Origin: Cyclobacterium plantarum
Lineage (GTDB): Bacteria; Bacteroidota; Bacteroidia; Cytophagales; Cyclobacteriaceae
Direction: 5' to 3'
Assembly: GCF_011290685.1 (NCBI RefSeq)
Contig: NZ_JAANYN010000007.1
Location: 242,614 to 306,613 of the forward strand
Length of the DNA stretch: 64,000 nucleotides
Shown here one piece after another: positions 10,255-19,046 of this stretch; the first letter of the stretch is position 1, and each line of letters begins with the position of its first letter. The position numbers were made by a program, and so were the translations under genes. Under the pieces are notes generated by a model. The model was not told the DNA's origin. It worked only from the letters and a program-made list of their open reading frames with translations, and did no database searches.

Positions 10255-11211
10255 ATGGAATCAACGCATGAAATACCCGCAAAATACATGGAGGCCTGGA
10301 TTCCATTGCTTCAGGAATTGGTTTGGCCATTTACCATATTGCTTATTTTATTCTTTTTAAGAAAATACATCCCACAGTTACTGGGTCGAACCACTAAAAT
10401 TGGTGCATTGGGGATCGAACTGGAGTTTGAAAAAGCAAAAGAATTTTCATCCACATGGAGCAATGAATTCGCAGGAGACATTCGTACGGGTGTAAAATCA
10501 GATGATTTTTCCAGCGGTGTCATGGACCTGATGGAGCAATTTAGCAAAGAAGGCAGTTACGACTACGCAGGTATAGATATATATGGGGGCAGAGCCTGGT
10601 TGACCTCACGATTGTTTATCTTTTCGACGATTTTGTCAAAAGCGAGGGGAATTAACTACTGGGTATTCGTTGACTCTCATGATTCGATTCACAAAAAATT
10701 TATTGGTTATATAGATTCCAGAAGCTTGCGACTGCAATTGTCTGATCATTTTCCCTTTCTATCAAAGGCCTATACGGAGGCATTGCTGGAAGTTTTTCCG
10801 GAAGGAGAGAACAGTCTGAAGGCGGCTGATACCTGGCAAATTACCCAGCTGGTGCAACAGTTTTTAAAAGGCATTCAAAAGGACTATCACGGGGTGCGAA
10901 TTCAAGGCGCGGATCGACAGGAGATAGAAAAGGGCTGGGCGCTGCTGAAAGACAAGGTAACCCTCGAAAAAGCCCGGTTTCTGGACATCAATGAACTGAG
11001 AACGATTTGCGGAGAGTGGATACTTTCAGATGCAATTAGAAACCTGGAAAATACCTCAAAGGAAAACTTAGCCGCAAAAATCCTCCTTTGTAACGAGCGA
11101 CTGATTCCTGTGCTTAACCCGGGAAACCAGTTTGTTGACATGGTAGATGTAGCACATTCAAAAAAAAGTTTGATGAAAAATGGATCTCTGGGACAAAATA
11201 TGGGTGGTTAA
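10255..11211 (+). CDS. Membrane-anchored protein of unknown function
   Basis: A 318-residue protein with one N-terminal transmembrane segment (about residues 17-40, LVWPFTILLILFFLRKYI) followed by a soluble region of about 270 residues. The TM is followed by GALGIELEFEKAKE, a pattern common in small membrane-tethered bacterial proteins of unknown role. No catalytic motif or named domain was recognised. The ATG at 10255 is preferred to the TTG at 10225. It is flanked by 230 bp upstream and 400 bp downstream without genes, so it is probably monocistronic. Confidence 0.55.
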   Translation: MESTHEIPAKYMEAWIPLLQELVWPFTILLILFFLRKYIPQLLGRTTKIGALGIELEFEKAKEFSSTWSNEFAGDIRTGVKSDDFSSGVMDLMEQFSKEGSYDYAGIDIYGGRAWLTSRLFIFSTILSKARGINYWVFVDSHDSIHKKFIGYIDSRSLRLQLSDHFPFLSKAYTEALLEVFPEGENSLKAADTWQITQLVQQFLKGIQKDYHGVRIQGADRQEIEKGWALLKDKVTLEKARFLDINELRTICGEWILSDAIRNLENTSKENLAAKILLCNERLIPVLNPGNQFVDMVDVAHSKKSLMKNGSLGQNMGG

Positions 11212-11472
11212 CCGCTGAAAGCCGATGCCAAGAGATGGAAATTAGCTGCTCTACTTAAGTCAACAAATATCATGAAACCCGAATACAGCACCCCATGAAG
11301 GCCTCTTTTGATTAACCGTTAAATGAAAAAAGGCAGCAGATAAAAGAAAAGTGTGCTACACCGGTGATTTTATCCGAAATAATTAATTTAGTATAAAATA
11401 GGTTGTTTACTTATAGTGTGCTTGTATTTCATGCCTTTTTATTCATCTAAGTTCTATTTTCCAGGTATATCA

Positions 11473-11622
11473 ATGCTTAAAAATCATCAGCATTGCCTTA
11501 TCAACCTTGATATTCTTGATGATGCAAAATCCTCATCAGGTAATAATGTCAGTTTGACGGAGAACACTGTGATAATTCAAGTCAAAGATCGACGAATTGA
11601 TTTTACCTTACTTAAGCGTTAA
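11473..11622 (+). CDS. Possible small ORF before the ECF sigma gene
   Basis: A 49-codon frame (MLKNHQHCLINLDILDD...) that ends 2 bp before the sigma-factor start. The frame also extends upstream to 11416. No homology was recognised; it could be a leader peptide or chance. The spacing to the sigma gene is the only support. Confidence 0.2.
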   Translation: MLKNHQHCLINLDILDDAKSSSGNNVSLTENTVIIQVKDRRIDFTLLKR

Positions 11623-11624
11623 TC

Positions 11625-12134
11625 ATGGATACCGATGAGGTCAAAACATATTACCTGAGTTATTTTAGAAAGCTTGTTTTATTTGCCTGCAAGTATGTGG
11701 GAGATATGGACCTTGCCCAGGATCTGGTCCAGGATGTTTTCGTGAGCCTCCTGAACAAGCCGGTTGAGAAGATTGAGAACCCAGATGCCTTTTTTTATAC
11801 TGCTACGAAACGAAAATGTCTTGATCATATAAAAACGCAAACCATCCGTTCTGCTCACCATGAGAATATTCTCTCTGTATCCGAGTCGGTGTTTCATGAT
11901 GATGCAGTAGAAAAAACAGAGCTTGAAAATCACCTGCTGTCAATAATCAATGAATTACCCGGGAAATGCAAAGAGATTTTTTTGCAGAGTCGTTTTGAGG
12001 GCAAATCAAACCTGCTGATCGCCGAGGAAATGCAACTTTCTAAACGCACAGTAGAAACCCAGATTAGTAAGGCATTAAAAAAAATACGTGAAGGCCTTAC
12101 AGGTTTTAAAAATATATTACTCACCATTTTTTAA
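11625..12134 (+). CDS. ECF RNA polymerase sigma factor, FecI type
   Basis: A 169-residue sigma-70 family protein. Region 2 spans about residues 10-70 (DLAQDLVQDVFVSLL) and region 4 about 105-160 (LPGKCKEIFLQSRFEGKSNLLIAEEM, then SKRTVETQISKALKKIR). It is followed at 62 bp by a FecR-type anti-sigma factor and a TonB-dependent receptor with an STN domain. By the known FecIRA model, ligand binding at the outer membrane signals through FecR to release this sigma factor, which then transcribes the receptor operon. The 410 bp upstream (11212-11624) holds no other recognisable gene. Confidence 0.93.
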   Translation: MDTDEVKTYYLSYFRKLVLFACKYVGDMDLAQDLVQDVFVSLLNKPVEKIENPDAFFYTATKRKCLDHIKTQTIRSAHHENILSVSESVFHDDAVEKTELENHLLSIINELPGKCKEIFLQSRFEGKSNLLIAEEMQLSKRTVETQISKALKKIREGLTGFKNILLTIF

Positions 12135-12196
12135 TTTTATTCCCCTTCGATACGTGTGAAACCAGAGTTGTTCGTCTTACCAATAAAGAAACAGAG

Positions 12197-13138
12197 ATGA
12201 ACAGCAAAAAGGAACTGGAAATATTGATCCTACGCAATTTTCTCGGAGACCTTCGTGAAGACGAAAAAAAGATACTGAGCCAATGGCTTGACGCTTCGCC
12301 GGAAAATCGACAACATCAGGAGAAAATGCTTTCATCCTGGCAGGATGGGAAACTTTTTCGGGATTGGCAGCGCATTGATTTGCAGGAAAACTGGGAAGAG
12401 ATTATCGAAAAAGCACAACAGGAGCAGACAAAAACACTAAGACTCAGACCGGTTTTAAAATACGTCGCTGCCGTTGTTTTTCTCATTTTGTGCAGTGTAT
12501 GGATGGTCAATTATTACGCCAATACTTCCATCGCAAATGATACGCCTAGACCTATGGCTGTACTTCTCCCAGACGGTTCTCAGGTGTGGCTCAGGCAGGA
12601 TGCACTTGCCAGTTTTCATGAAAGGTCTTTCAAAAAAGACCGATCAATCGAAATAGAAGGTGAAGCTTTTTTTGAAGTTCAAAAAGGTGAAGTACCCTTT
12701 ATTGTTCTTGCTGATGAGGGAAAGGTGGAAGTCCTGGGAACCACTTTTAATGTCAGGGAAAATGAAAGCAGTACAGAGGTCCTGTTGCTGGAGGGTTCTG
12801 TTCGCTTCTCGGCGGCTGGATCAGAGCAAATTTTGAAGCCGGGCGAAGGAGCCATTTCTGACGGAAGAAGGATCCAAGTCATACCCCAAGTCAATGTCAA
12901 CAGCGTTGGATGGAAAACCGGAGTTTTTAGATTTTCCAATCAGCCGCTGCGAGAGGTCATGGAAGTTGCTGCTGGCTATTATGGTTTCAGCCATGAGATG
13001 TCGAAAGCTGTAGAAGACCTTAGGGTAACGGCGGCATTTAATAAAAATTCGCTGTCCGAATTTATGGAAGAGCTATCCTTCATACTGGGCATCGAAATAA
13101 AAGCTACAGAAAATAAACTTACCATTACCAAAGAATAA
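12197..13138 (+). CDS. FecR-family anti-sigma / signal-transducing membrane protein
   Basis: A 313-residue inner-membrane regulator. A cytosolic sigma-binding region (residues about 1-80) precedes one TM (about 87-106). The periplasmic FecR domain follows, with MAVLLPDGSQVWL, IEIEGEAFFEV and VLGTTFNVRE, and then a C-terminal DUF4974 segment (FRFSNQPLREVMEVAAGYYG). It receives the signal from the STN domain of the downstream receptor and controls the upstream sigma factor. One base separates its stop from the receptor start, so the two are translated together. Confidence 0.93.
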   Translation: MNSKKELEILILRNFLGDLREDEKKILSQWLDASPENRQHQEKMLSSWQDGKLFRDWQRIDLQENWEEIIEKAQQEQTKTLRLRPVLKYVAAVVFLILCSVWMVNYYANTSIANDTPRPMAVLLPDGSQVWLRQDALASFHERSFKKDRSIEIEGEAFFEVQKGEVPFIVLADEGKVEVLGTTFNVRENESSTEVLLLEGSVRFSAAGSEQILKPGEGAISDGRRIQVIPQVNVNSVGWKTGVFRFSNQPLREVMEVAAGYYGFSHEMSKAVEDLRVTAAFNKNSLSEFMEELSFILGIEIKATENKLTITKE

Positions 13139-13139
13139 C

Positions 13140-15731
13140 ATGCTTCGATACCTTTTTCTCTTAGTTTGTTGCGGTTTCGTACTCGTTTCGGCAGCTCAGA
13201 CACCCCGGCAGGTGTCCATTGAAAAAAGCAGCTGGACATTCCGGGAGTTGATCAATCTTCTCGAAAACGACTATTCCTACAATTGTTCTTATTCCTCATC
13301 CATCCTGGATCTGGAAAAGGAGCTGCGACTGGAGGTGAAGAGATATGATATTGACGCACTTATCGAAACGATTTCCAGCCAGGCTAATCTCAAAATCAGG
13401 GTTCGGGGAACCAAAATTCTTATCAACAGGAATGAAAAGACTGGTCCGGAACCGAAGCAGGAATTTACACTGAGTGGTTATATCAGCGAACAATCATCAG
13501 GCGAGCCATTGATAGGGGCAACTGTCAGGGTATCCGGCACATCCAAGGGTACTGTAAGCAATGCCTATGGTTTTTATTCGCTGAGTTTACCGGAGGGGAA
13601 TTATACCATAGAGAGTTCTTATCTGAGTTTTTCAACGCAGTTTTTGGATATCCGGCTGGACCAGGATATAGACCTAGATATCCGGCTTAGAGATCAGATG
13701 AATTCCCTGAAAGAAGTGGTGGTAACCGCAACGGGGGATGAGCCGATAAACGAAATAGCGAACGTGGATTACCAGCAAGTCAATGCTGATTTCATAAAGA
13801 ACCAGCCTGGGTTGGTTGGCGAACCTGATGTAATCAAATCGCTCCAAACCATCCCCGGTTTCAAAGCGGCTACAGAGGGTTCCTCTGGGATATCTGTCAG
13901 GGGAGGCGGAAGGGATCAGAACCTCATTTTATTGGATGAAGCCATTGTGTTTAATCCATCCCATCTTTTCGGCTTTTACTCGGTGTTTAACCCGGATGCC
14001 ATCAAAGATGTAAAGGCCTATAAAAGTGGCTTTCCGGCCCAATACGGCGGGCGGCTATCCTCGGTCATTGACATTAAAATGAAGGAAGGCAACAATCAGT
14101 ATTTTGAAGGTGAAGGGGCTATCGGGTTGGTTTCCAGCCGACTAACCTTGGAAGGACCCATCAGCAAGGACAAAAGTTCCTTCATTGTGTCTGCCCGCAG
14201 AACCTACGCCGACATGTTTTTGAAGCTGGGTGGGGATGACGGTGGCAATAAGGCATCTTTTTATGACCTGAATGCCAAAATAAACTTTATACTTGGCAAG
14301 AATGACAGGTTGTACCTGTCGGGCTATTTTGGCCGGGATTTGCTGCGCTTCTTTGATCAGTACCAAACCGAGTGGGGCAACCAAACAGCAACGCTACGCT
14401 GGAACCATGTCTTTCACTCCAGGCTTTTTTCCAACACGAGCCTGATATTCTCAAATTACTTCTACGATATCAATTACTTCCAGCGGATCAATAATACCGA
14501 TGACTTTGGCTGGAGATCAAACGTGCAGAATGTCAATGTCAAAACAGATTTCACTTGTTTCGTCAATCCAAAAAACACCCTATCTGCCGGAATTTCAGCT
14601 TTGTCCACCAAGTTTGTGCCCGGGGAAAATAAGAATGAGGAAGCTGCAGAAAATGTGTCCTCTACCAACCTGGCGGAATTATCCCTCTATGTCCAAAATG
14701 AACACCAATTCAATGACTGGCTCAGCTCCGATTATGGCATTAGGGTTTCTGCCGTCGCAAACTCCGGGAAGAATACCTTTTATACCTTTGATAGTTCCTA
14801 TGAAGTTTCTGACACATTAAATACAGACGGATTGACCAATGGAAATTTTGTAGCTGCACCGAGAGTCAGTATCAAAGTTTTAACCGGAACAGACCATTCT
14901 ACCACGCTGAAAGCCAGCTATAGCCGTACCTATCAGTTTATGCAGACATTGGCCAATACCTCCCTTTCTTTTTCGGCTTTTGATATTAACTTACCTACAA
15001 CGCCGAACACTGACTTTTTGAGTGGTGATCAGATTTCCCTGGCTCTAAAAAAATCATTCAACCCGACCTACCAGTTTATTGTAGAAGGATATTACAAATG
15101 GCTGGATAATGTGATTGATTATAAGGATCATGCCAGACTTATACAGAATCCGTTGATAGAAGGAGAAATACGGGCCGGTCGTGGAAAGGCGTACGGAATA
15201 GAATTTTTATTGGAAAAAATCCAGGGCAAGGTCACCGGCAGACTTTCCTACACACTATCGAAAAGCAGAAACCAGATAGAAGGGATCAATGAAGGTCGTT
15301 GGTACAATTCCCCATACGACCGTCCCCACCACCTTACCCTTTCCACAAGTTACCAGCAGGACGGCAGGTGGAGTTTTTTCAGTAACTTCACCTATTCCTC
15401 CGGTAATGCATTCACCTTTCCAACTTCCTTTTTTAATTACGATGGCCTTACCGTTCCGCTCTACAGCGACCGTAACAGTGACCGAATGCCTGATTACCAT
15501 CGACTGGATCTGGCTGCCAGGCTGAAAAATAAAAAAAAGAAGACCAGGCTTTCGTCCTATTGGGAATTTTCCGTTTACAATGCCTATGCACGTATCAATC
15601 CGATAAGCATCGCATTTGGAAGACAGGAAAATGCCCTTTTAGGGGAAGTCAGGCCAGGGGCAAAAAATGTGGTGAAGAAAACCTTTCTCTTCTACATTAT
15701 CCCATCTGTTTCCTATAACATTAAATTTTAA
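13140..15731 (+). CDS. TonB-dependent transducer receptor with STN domain
   Basis: An 863-residue outer-membrane receptor. A signal peptide (about 1-20) precedes an STN signalling domain (about 25-98, with TFRELINLLENDYSYNCSY) and a carboxypeptidase-regulatory-like beta-sandwich (about 107-190, SGYISEQSSGEPLIGATVRV). The plug (about 205-320) includes GISVRGGGRDQNLILLDE, and a 22-strand-type barrel follows. The STN domain contacts FecR, making this a transducer as well as a transporter. The ligand is unknown: there is no SusD partner, so a large glycan is less likely than a siderophore, metal complex or peptide. Confidence 0.93.
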   Translation: MLRYLFLLVCCGFVLVSAAQTPRQVSIEKSSWTFRELINLLENDYSYNCSYSSSILDLEKELRLEVKRYDIDALIETISSQANLKIRVRGTKILINRNEKTGPEPKQEFTLSGYISEQSSGEPLIGATVRVSGTSKGTVSNAYGFYSLSLPEGNYTIESSYLSFSTQFLDIRLDQDIDLDIRLRDQMNSLKEVVVTATGDEPINEIANVDYQQVNADFIKNQPGLVGEPDVIKSLQTIPGFKAATEGSSGISVRGGGRDQNLILLDEAIVFNPSHLFGFYSVFNPDAIKDVKAYKSGFPAQYGGRLSSVIDIKMKEGNNQYFEGEGAIGLVSSRLTLEGPISKDKSSFIVSARRTYADMFLKLGGDDGGNKASFYDLNAKINFILGKNDRLYLSGYFGRDLLRFFDQYQTEWGNQTATLRWNHVFHSRLFSNTSLIFSNYFYDINYFQRINNTDDFGWRSNVQNVNVKTDFTCFVNPKNTLSAGISALSTKFVPGENKNEEAAENVSSTNLAELSLYVQNEHQFNDWLSSDYGIRVSAVANSGKNTFYTFDSSYEVSDTLNTDGLTNGNFVAAPRVSIKVLTGTDHSTTLKASYSRTYQFMQTLANTSLSFSAFDINLPTTPNTDFLSGDQISLALKKSFNPTYQFIVEGYYKWLDNVIDYKDHARLIQNPLIEGEIRAGRGKAYGIEFLLEKIQGKVTGRLSYTLSKSRNQIEGINEGRWYNSPYDRPHHLTLSTSYQQDGRWSFFSNFTYSSGNAFTFPTSFFNYDGLTVPLYSDRNSDRMPDYHRLDLAARLKNKKKKTRLSSYWEFSVYNAYARINPISIAFGRQENALLGEVRPGAKNVVKKTFLFYIIPSVSYNIKF

Positions 15732-15736
15732 AAGCG

Positions 15737-16597
15737 ATGAAAAATACGATGAGGCTTATACCAGTAATCATGTTTTTAGGGGCCTGTACCATGGAAGAGC
15801 CCATCTCTGAGTTCCTTGATGACCAAAGCACGGAGCCAGGTCTGGTGGTGGAGAGTATCTTCACCAACAAGGCCGTCGTTCAACAGGTGAAGCTAACTTT
15901 TAGCCAAACAGCCGGAGAGTTGAACGACGAGGCGGTACCGGTAGAAGGCGCAAATCTGCTGATTACCGGAAACGACCAAGAATACGTTTTGCTGGAAGTG
16001 AAGCCGGGAATCTACGAAACTGAAGGGCCGGTGAAAGGGGAAATTGGGCAGAGGTACACCCTCCGGATCGAATACCAGGGCAACATTTACGAGGGTTCCG
16101 ATATGCTTGAGCCCATTGCTTCACATCAACCCATAGAACTGGTGATGGAAATAGATGGCTTTTATTCCATCCCATTTCGTCCACACCAGTTTGGCTACGA
16201 GGAACCAAATCGGTATAACCTAAGCGTGTTTATTCCGGATTCGCTATGGACGGAAAACTTTGAAAACGTTACCAAAAACAGAATCTGGACCTACTACACT
16301 CATCCTTTTTTCGAGCCTAATGGAGTTTTCGAATTTGTCGCGACGGACTACAAGACCTTTGGCGAGCATACCTATTACCTGCGACAAAAAAAATATTCCA
16401 TAAGCGATAGCTACTACGACTACCTGCGGGCACTCTTCTCAGAAACAGAATGGCGTGGAAGCTTGCTGGATTCCAATCCCGGAAAAATCCCTACCAACTT
16501 GGTTAACCTGTCCAAAGGAAATAGTGCCGGAATAATGGGTTTTTTTGCCACCTGCGCTACGGATGAGTTGATCTACAAATACCCGGACAGAGAGTAA
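15737..16597 (+). CDS. DUF4249 lipoprotein, receptor partner
   Basis: A 286-residue lipoprotein with lipobox FLGACT. The N-terminal half has the DUF4249 pattern (GLVVESIFTN, VKLTFSQTAG, VEGANLLITG, GIYETEGPVKGEIGQRYTLRI). DUF4249 proteins are regularly encoded just after FecA-like receptors in Bacteroidota and are thought to sit on the receptor surface, though their role is unproven. It starts 5 bp after the receptor stop. Confidence 0.88.
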   Translation: MKNTMRLIPVIMFLGACTMEEPISEFLDDQSTEPGLVVESIFTNKAVVQQVKLTFSQTAGELNDEAVPVEGANLLITGNDQEYVLLEVKPGIYETEGPVKGEIGQRYTLRIEYQGNIYEGSDMLEPIASHQPIELVMEIDGFYSIPFRPHQFGYEEPNRYNLSVFIPDSLWTENFENVTKNRIWTYYTHPFFEPNGVFEFVATDYKTFGEHTYYLRQKKYSISDSYYDYLRALFSETEWRGSLLDSNPGKIPTNLVNLSKGNSAGIMGFFATCATDELIYKYPDRE

Positions 16598-16807
16598 TAA
16601 GTTTTTGTTTCAAAGGATTTTTAAATTTCAGTCTTAGCCTGATCTCAGCGAGTATGCTTCGACTAAACCAGTCGATTGACAAGCCTACAAAAGTATGGGA
16701 GAGATGAAATTCATAGGCACATGAGCTGCCGGAAGGATTTATTAGGATGGCTGATTAATCAAAAAACTAAGTTTAAATTTATCTGATTTACCATGTATTT
16801 TGCGATA

Positions 16808-17719
16808 ATGAAAAGAAAGTTGAAGGGGTTCTCCACCAAAACCACATTAATAGTTAGCAGTCTGCTATTGCTCGGGTCAGTGACACAGGCGCATCCCACC
16901 GGAAATATGATCACCATGGGAGAGCATGTACTCTGGTCTTATATCCATCCAATCAATGACGTAAACCATTATGCTTGTGTCATGATTTGGGAAAAAGGGG
17001 CTGAACCAAAAGTATTTATTCAATCAGAGCATCCGGCAAGTGACTTTATGCTATTTGGTAAAGAGGAAGAAATCTACATTATAGAACGGAAGTTTCTACA
17101 GGCATCGGACGAATTTCAGGTAAGAATTCTAAAATCTACCATTGATACTGAACCTACCGTAATATGGGATTGGCTCAGAGACGATTTTAGGATTGGGGAA
17201 GGCGGATTTTTCATGTTATCCGATAATGAACTGGTGTTTGGGAAATACCCCGAAATAGTGATCTTGGGAAAAGGAGAAAAGCCTGCCAGGTATTTTGATT
17301 TTAACGATTCCATAAGGAGAATTCGGGCAGTTGAAAACAATCATATCCTTTTACTGGGCGACAAAGCCTGTTATTTGGTAAAGCAAGATGGTAGCATCCT
17401 TACCGAATGGAATGAACTCATTGACCCAAATGTAATGGATGCTCCATTGAACCGAAATCAATTATTTGATGTGGATTATTACAATGGTAACCTGTTGCTG
17501 GCTTATTGGGGCAAACGGTCTTTTGACTTGATTCAACCCAATGGAAAACGTCAGACTATTCTTCAACAAAGCGAACCATTGGTACCTCACTGGGTGGCAA
17601 TCTGGAAAAAAGATTTACTATTGTTCTCCTCCCGCTTTATTTTTGATGGAAGCAGCCCTAAACCTCACTTGACACTATGGACCGGACAAAATGATCAGCA
17701 TCTAATATGGAACAGATAA
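16808..17719 (+). CDS. Exported protein of unknown function, propeller-like
   Basis: A 303-residue protein beginning at the ATG 16808 (the frame opens at 16793). It has an N-terminal hydrophobic signal ending near VTQAHP. The mature part has repeated short beta-type segments separated by turns (for example LWSYIHPI, EIYIIERKF, ELVFGKYPEIVI, HILLLGDKACYLV, NLLLAYWGKRSFDLI), consistent with a beta-propeller, but no family was recognised. It overlaps the next gene by 13 bp, so the two are probably one unit, perhaps with the receptor genes 200 bp upstream. Confidence 0.6.
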   Translation: MKRKLKGFSTKTTLIVSSLLLLGSVTQAHPTGNMITMGEHVLWSYIHPINDVNHYACVMIWEKGAEPKVFIQSEHPASDFMLFGKEEEIYIIERKFLQASDEFQVRILKSTIDTEPTVIWDWLRDDFRIGEGGFFMLSDNELVFGKYPEIVILGKGEKPARYFDFNDSIRRIRAVENNHILLLGDKACYLVKQDGSILTEWNELIDPNVMDAPLNRNQLFDVDYYNGNLLLAYWGKRSFDLIQPNGKRQTILQQSEPLVPHWVAIWKKDLLLFSSRFIFDGSSPKPHLTLWTGQNDQHLIWNR

Positions 17720-18606
17720 TAAAAAGAATCCTCTATTTCTTATTTCCGTTAGTATGGCTCACGCTTCAGGTTGGGTTAGTACAAGGACAAACCAGGATAA
17801 ATTCTGGTCCCGTTAACACCATTTTATTCAAGGTAACTACTTCTGAAAGCAATAATGTTTCCTACTTATTCGGAACACACCATGCATTTGGAAAGGAATT
17901 TTTCGACGCACTGACGAACGCAGGCAAAGCTTTGTCTTCCGGTGAGGTATTGATCAAGGAAAACCTGAGCATTCCCGGGCACACTGCGGAAGATATTATC
18001 AATGCACGTACCGGGACGACCAGCTGGGAAAAATACCTGGGAAAGGAAGACCTGACGTACATTGAGGATCTCTTTGCCGATAGTCCTACAGATTTCAACA
18101 AAATCACCCCCACCGAAATGCATGTTTTCCTCAACAGGCATTTTAAACAGCAGATCTGTTTGAACAAAGCGCCTGAGGATATTTCTCTCTCGCTGGACGA
18201 TTACATCGCTTCTAAGGCCGTCGAACAGGACATCAAACTTTATGGTCTCGAAACTACAACCGAACAAATAGCCCTGATCAATAAGGATGTCGAAGGGATG
18301 CCCCGAAAAATTCATAAACGCAGGTTGTCCACTATAATTGAAAAAATCAGAGCCAGGCATACCAGTGACTGTGAAGAAACCGATTGGTATGCGCAGATGG
18401 AAATAGACTACCAATTGCAGGCTCCTTGTACCAATGCACTGATGCTGACAGACAGGAACGAAAAATGGATGGAGACGATTGTTGAATTGCTTAGCAAAAA
18501 AAATTGCTTCATCGCAGTTGGATTAAGTCATCTTATGTACGAATGCGGACTGATAAATCAATTGACCGCACTCGGTTATACCATTACACCCATGGAGGCG
18601 AAGTGA
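17707..18606 (+). CDS. TraB/GumN (TIKI/ChaN-like) family protein
   Basis: A 299-residue exported protein with a signal peptide ending near VQGQ. The family hallmarks are the two GxxH motifs: YLFGTHHAFG near residue 55 and FIAVGLSHLM near residue 265, with RNEKWMETIVELL before the second. TraB/GumN proteins belong to the TIKI/EreA/ChaN-like superfamily; eukaryotic TIKI is a metal-dependent protease and ChaN binds haem, but the bacterial GumN role is not settled. Placement after a TonB-receptor cluster makes haem or metal use a possibility only. Confidence 0.85.
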   Translation: MEQIIKRILYFLFPLVWLTLQVGLVQGQTRINSGPVNTILFKVTTSESNNVSYLFGTHHAFGKEFFDALTNAGKALSSGEVLIKENLSIPGHTAEDIINARTGTTSWEKYLGKEDLTYIEDLFADSPTDFNKITPTEMHVFLNRHFKQQICLNKAPEDISLSLDDYIASKAVEQDIKLYGLETTTEQIALINKDVEGMPRKIHKRRLSTIIEKIRARHTSDCEETDWYAQMEIDYQLQAPCTNALMLTDRNEKWMETIVELLSKKNCFIAVGLSHLMYECGLINQLTALGYTITPMEAK

Positions 18607-19046
18607 AAACCAGAACGGAAAGCCTAAAATGCTGAAACGGATTTCTCAGGAATCCTTGCAAGGAAGGACCTAATGGACCAGGAAGGGTATCGGGTTTGTC
18701 GACGAACCCAAACCTTCCACTAGGTGGCCAGAAAAATTTAAGATCTCCGCCATTAGCTGCAGGCTTCACTTACCCCATCTTCGAATCAATGCAGGGTAGC
18801 AAAGGGTCCAGGCGTATTTTACTCAATCAAGAGAAAATGTAGGAAAAGAAGTCCTGTTTCTAACACATTAGGAGTACCTGCCAAAATCGGGCATCAACCG
18901 ACCGCACGATGATGCCAACCTGCCAACCGCTTCAGCCCCAGGGCATCGTTTGCAGCCCAGGGGCAATTTTTAAAAAAAATCAATAACTTAGAGCGAGTAA
19001 TTGTTAATTTCCAATCGCCCGCCTGACGGCACAAAATAACCGATCG
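18607..19046. other. Intergenic before the TolB-TPR-AraC gene
   Basis: 440 bp with no recognisable gene. It contains a GC-rich hairpin at 18935-18964, listed separately. The rest shows no repeat or mobile-element end. Confidence 0.4.
18935..18970 (+). terminator. GC-rich hairpin, likely terminator or attenuator
   Basis: GCCCCAGGGC (18935-18944) pairs with GCCCAGGGGC (18955-18964) except for one central mismatch, with a 10-base loop, and is followed by AATTTTT. It could end the preceding transcription unit or attenuate the regulator gene that starts 77 bp later. Confidence 0.5.

Noticed and set aside
18584..18769. Minus-strand frame of 61 codons after the GumN gene
   Set aside because: Proline-rich, no homology and no start context; it lies partly in the preceding gene.
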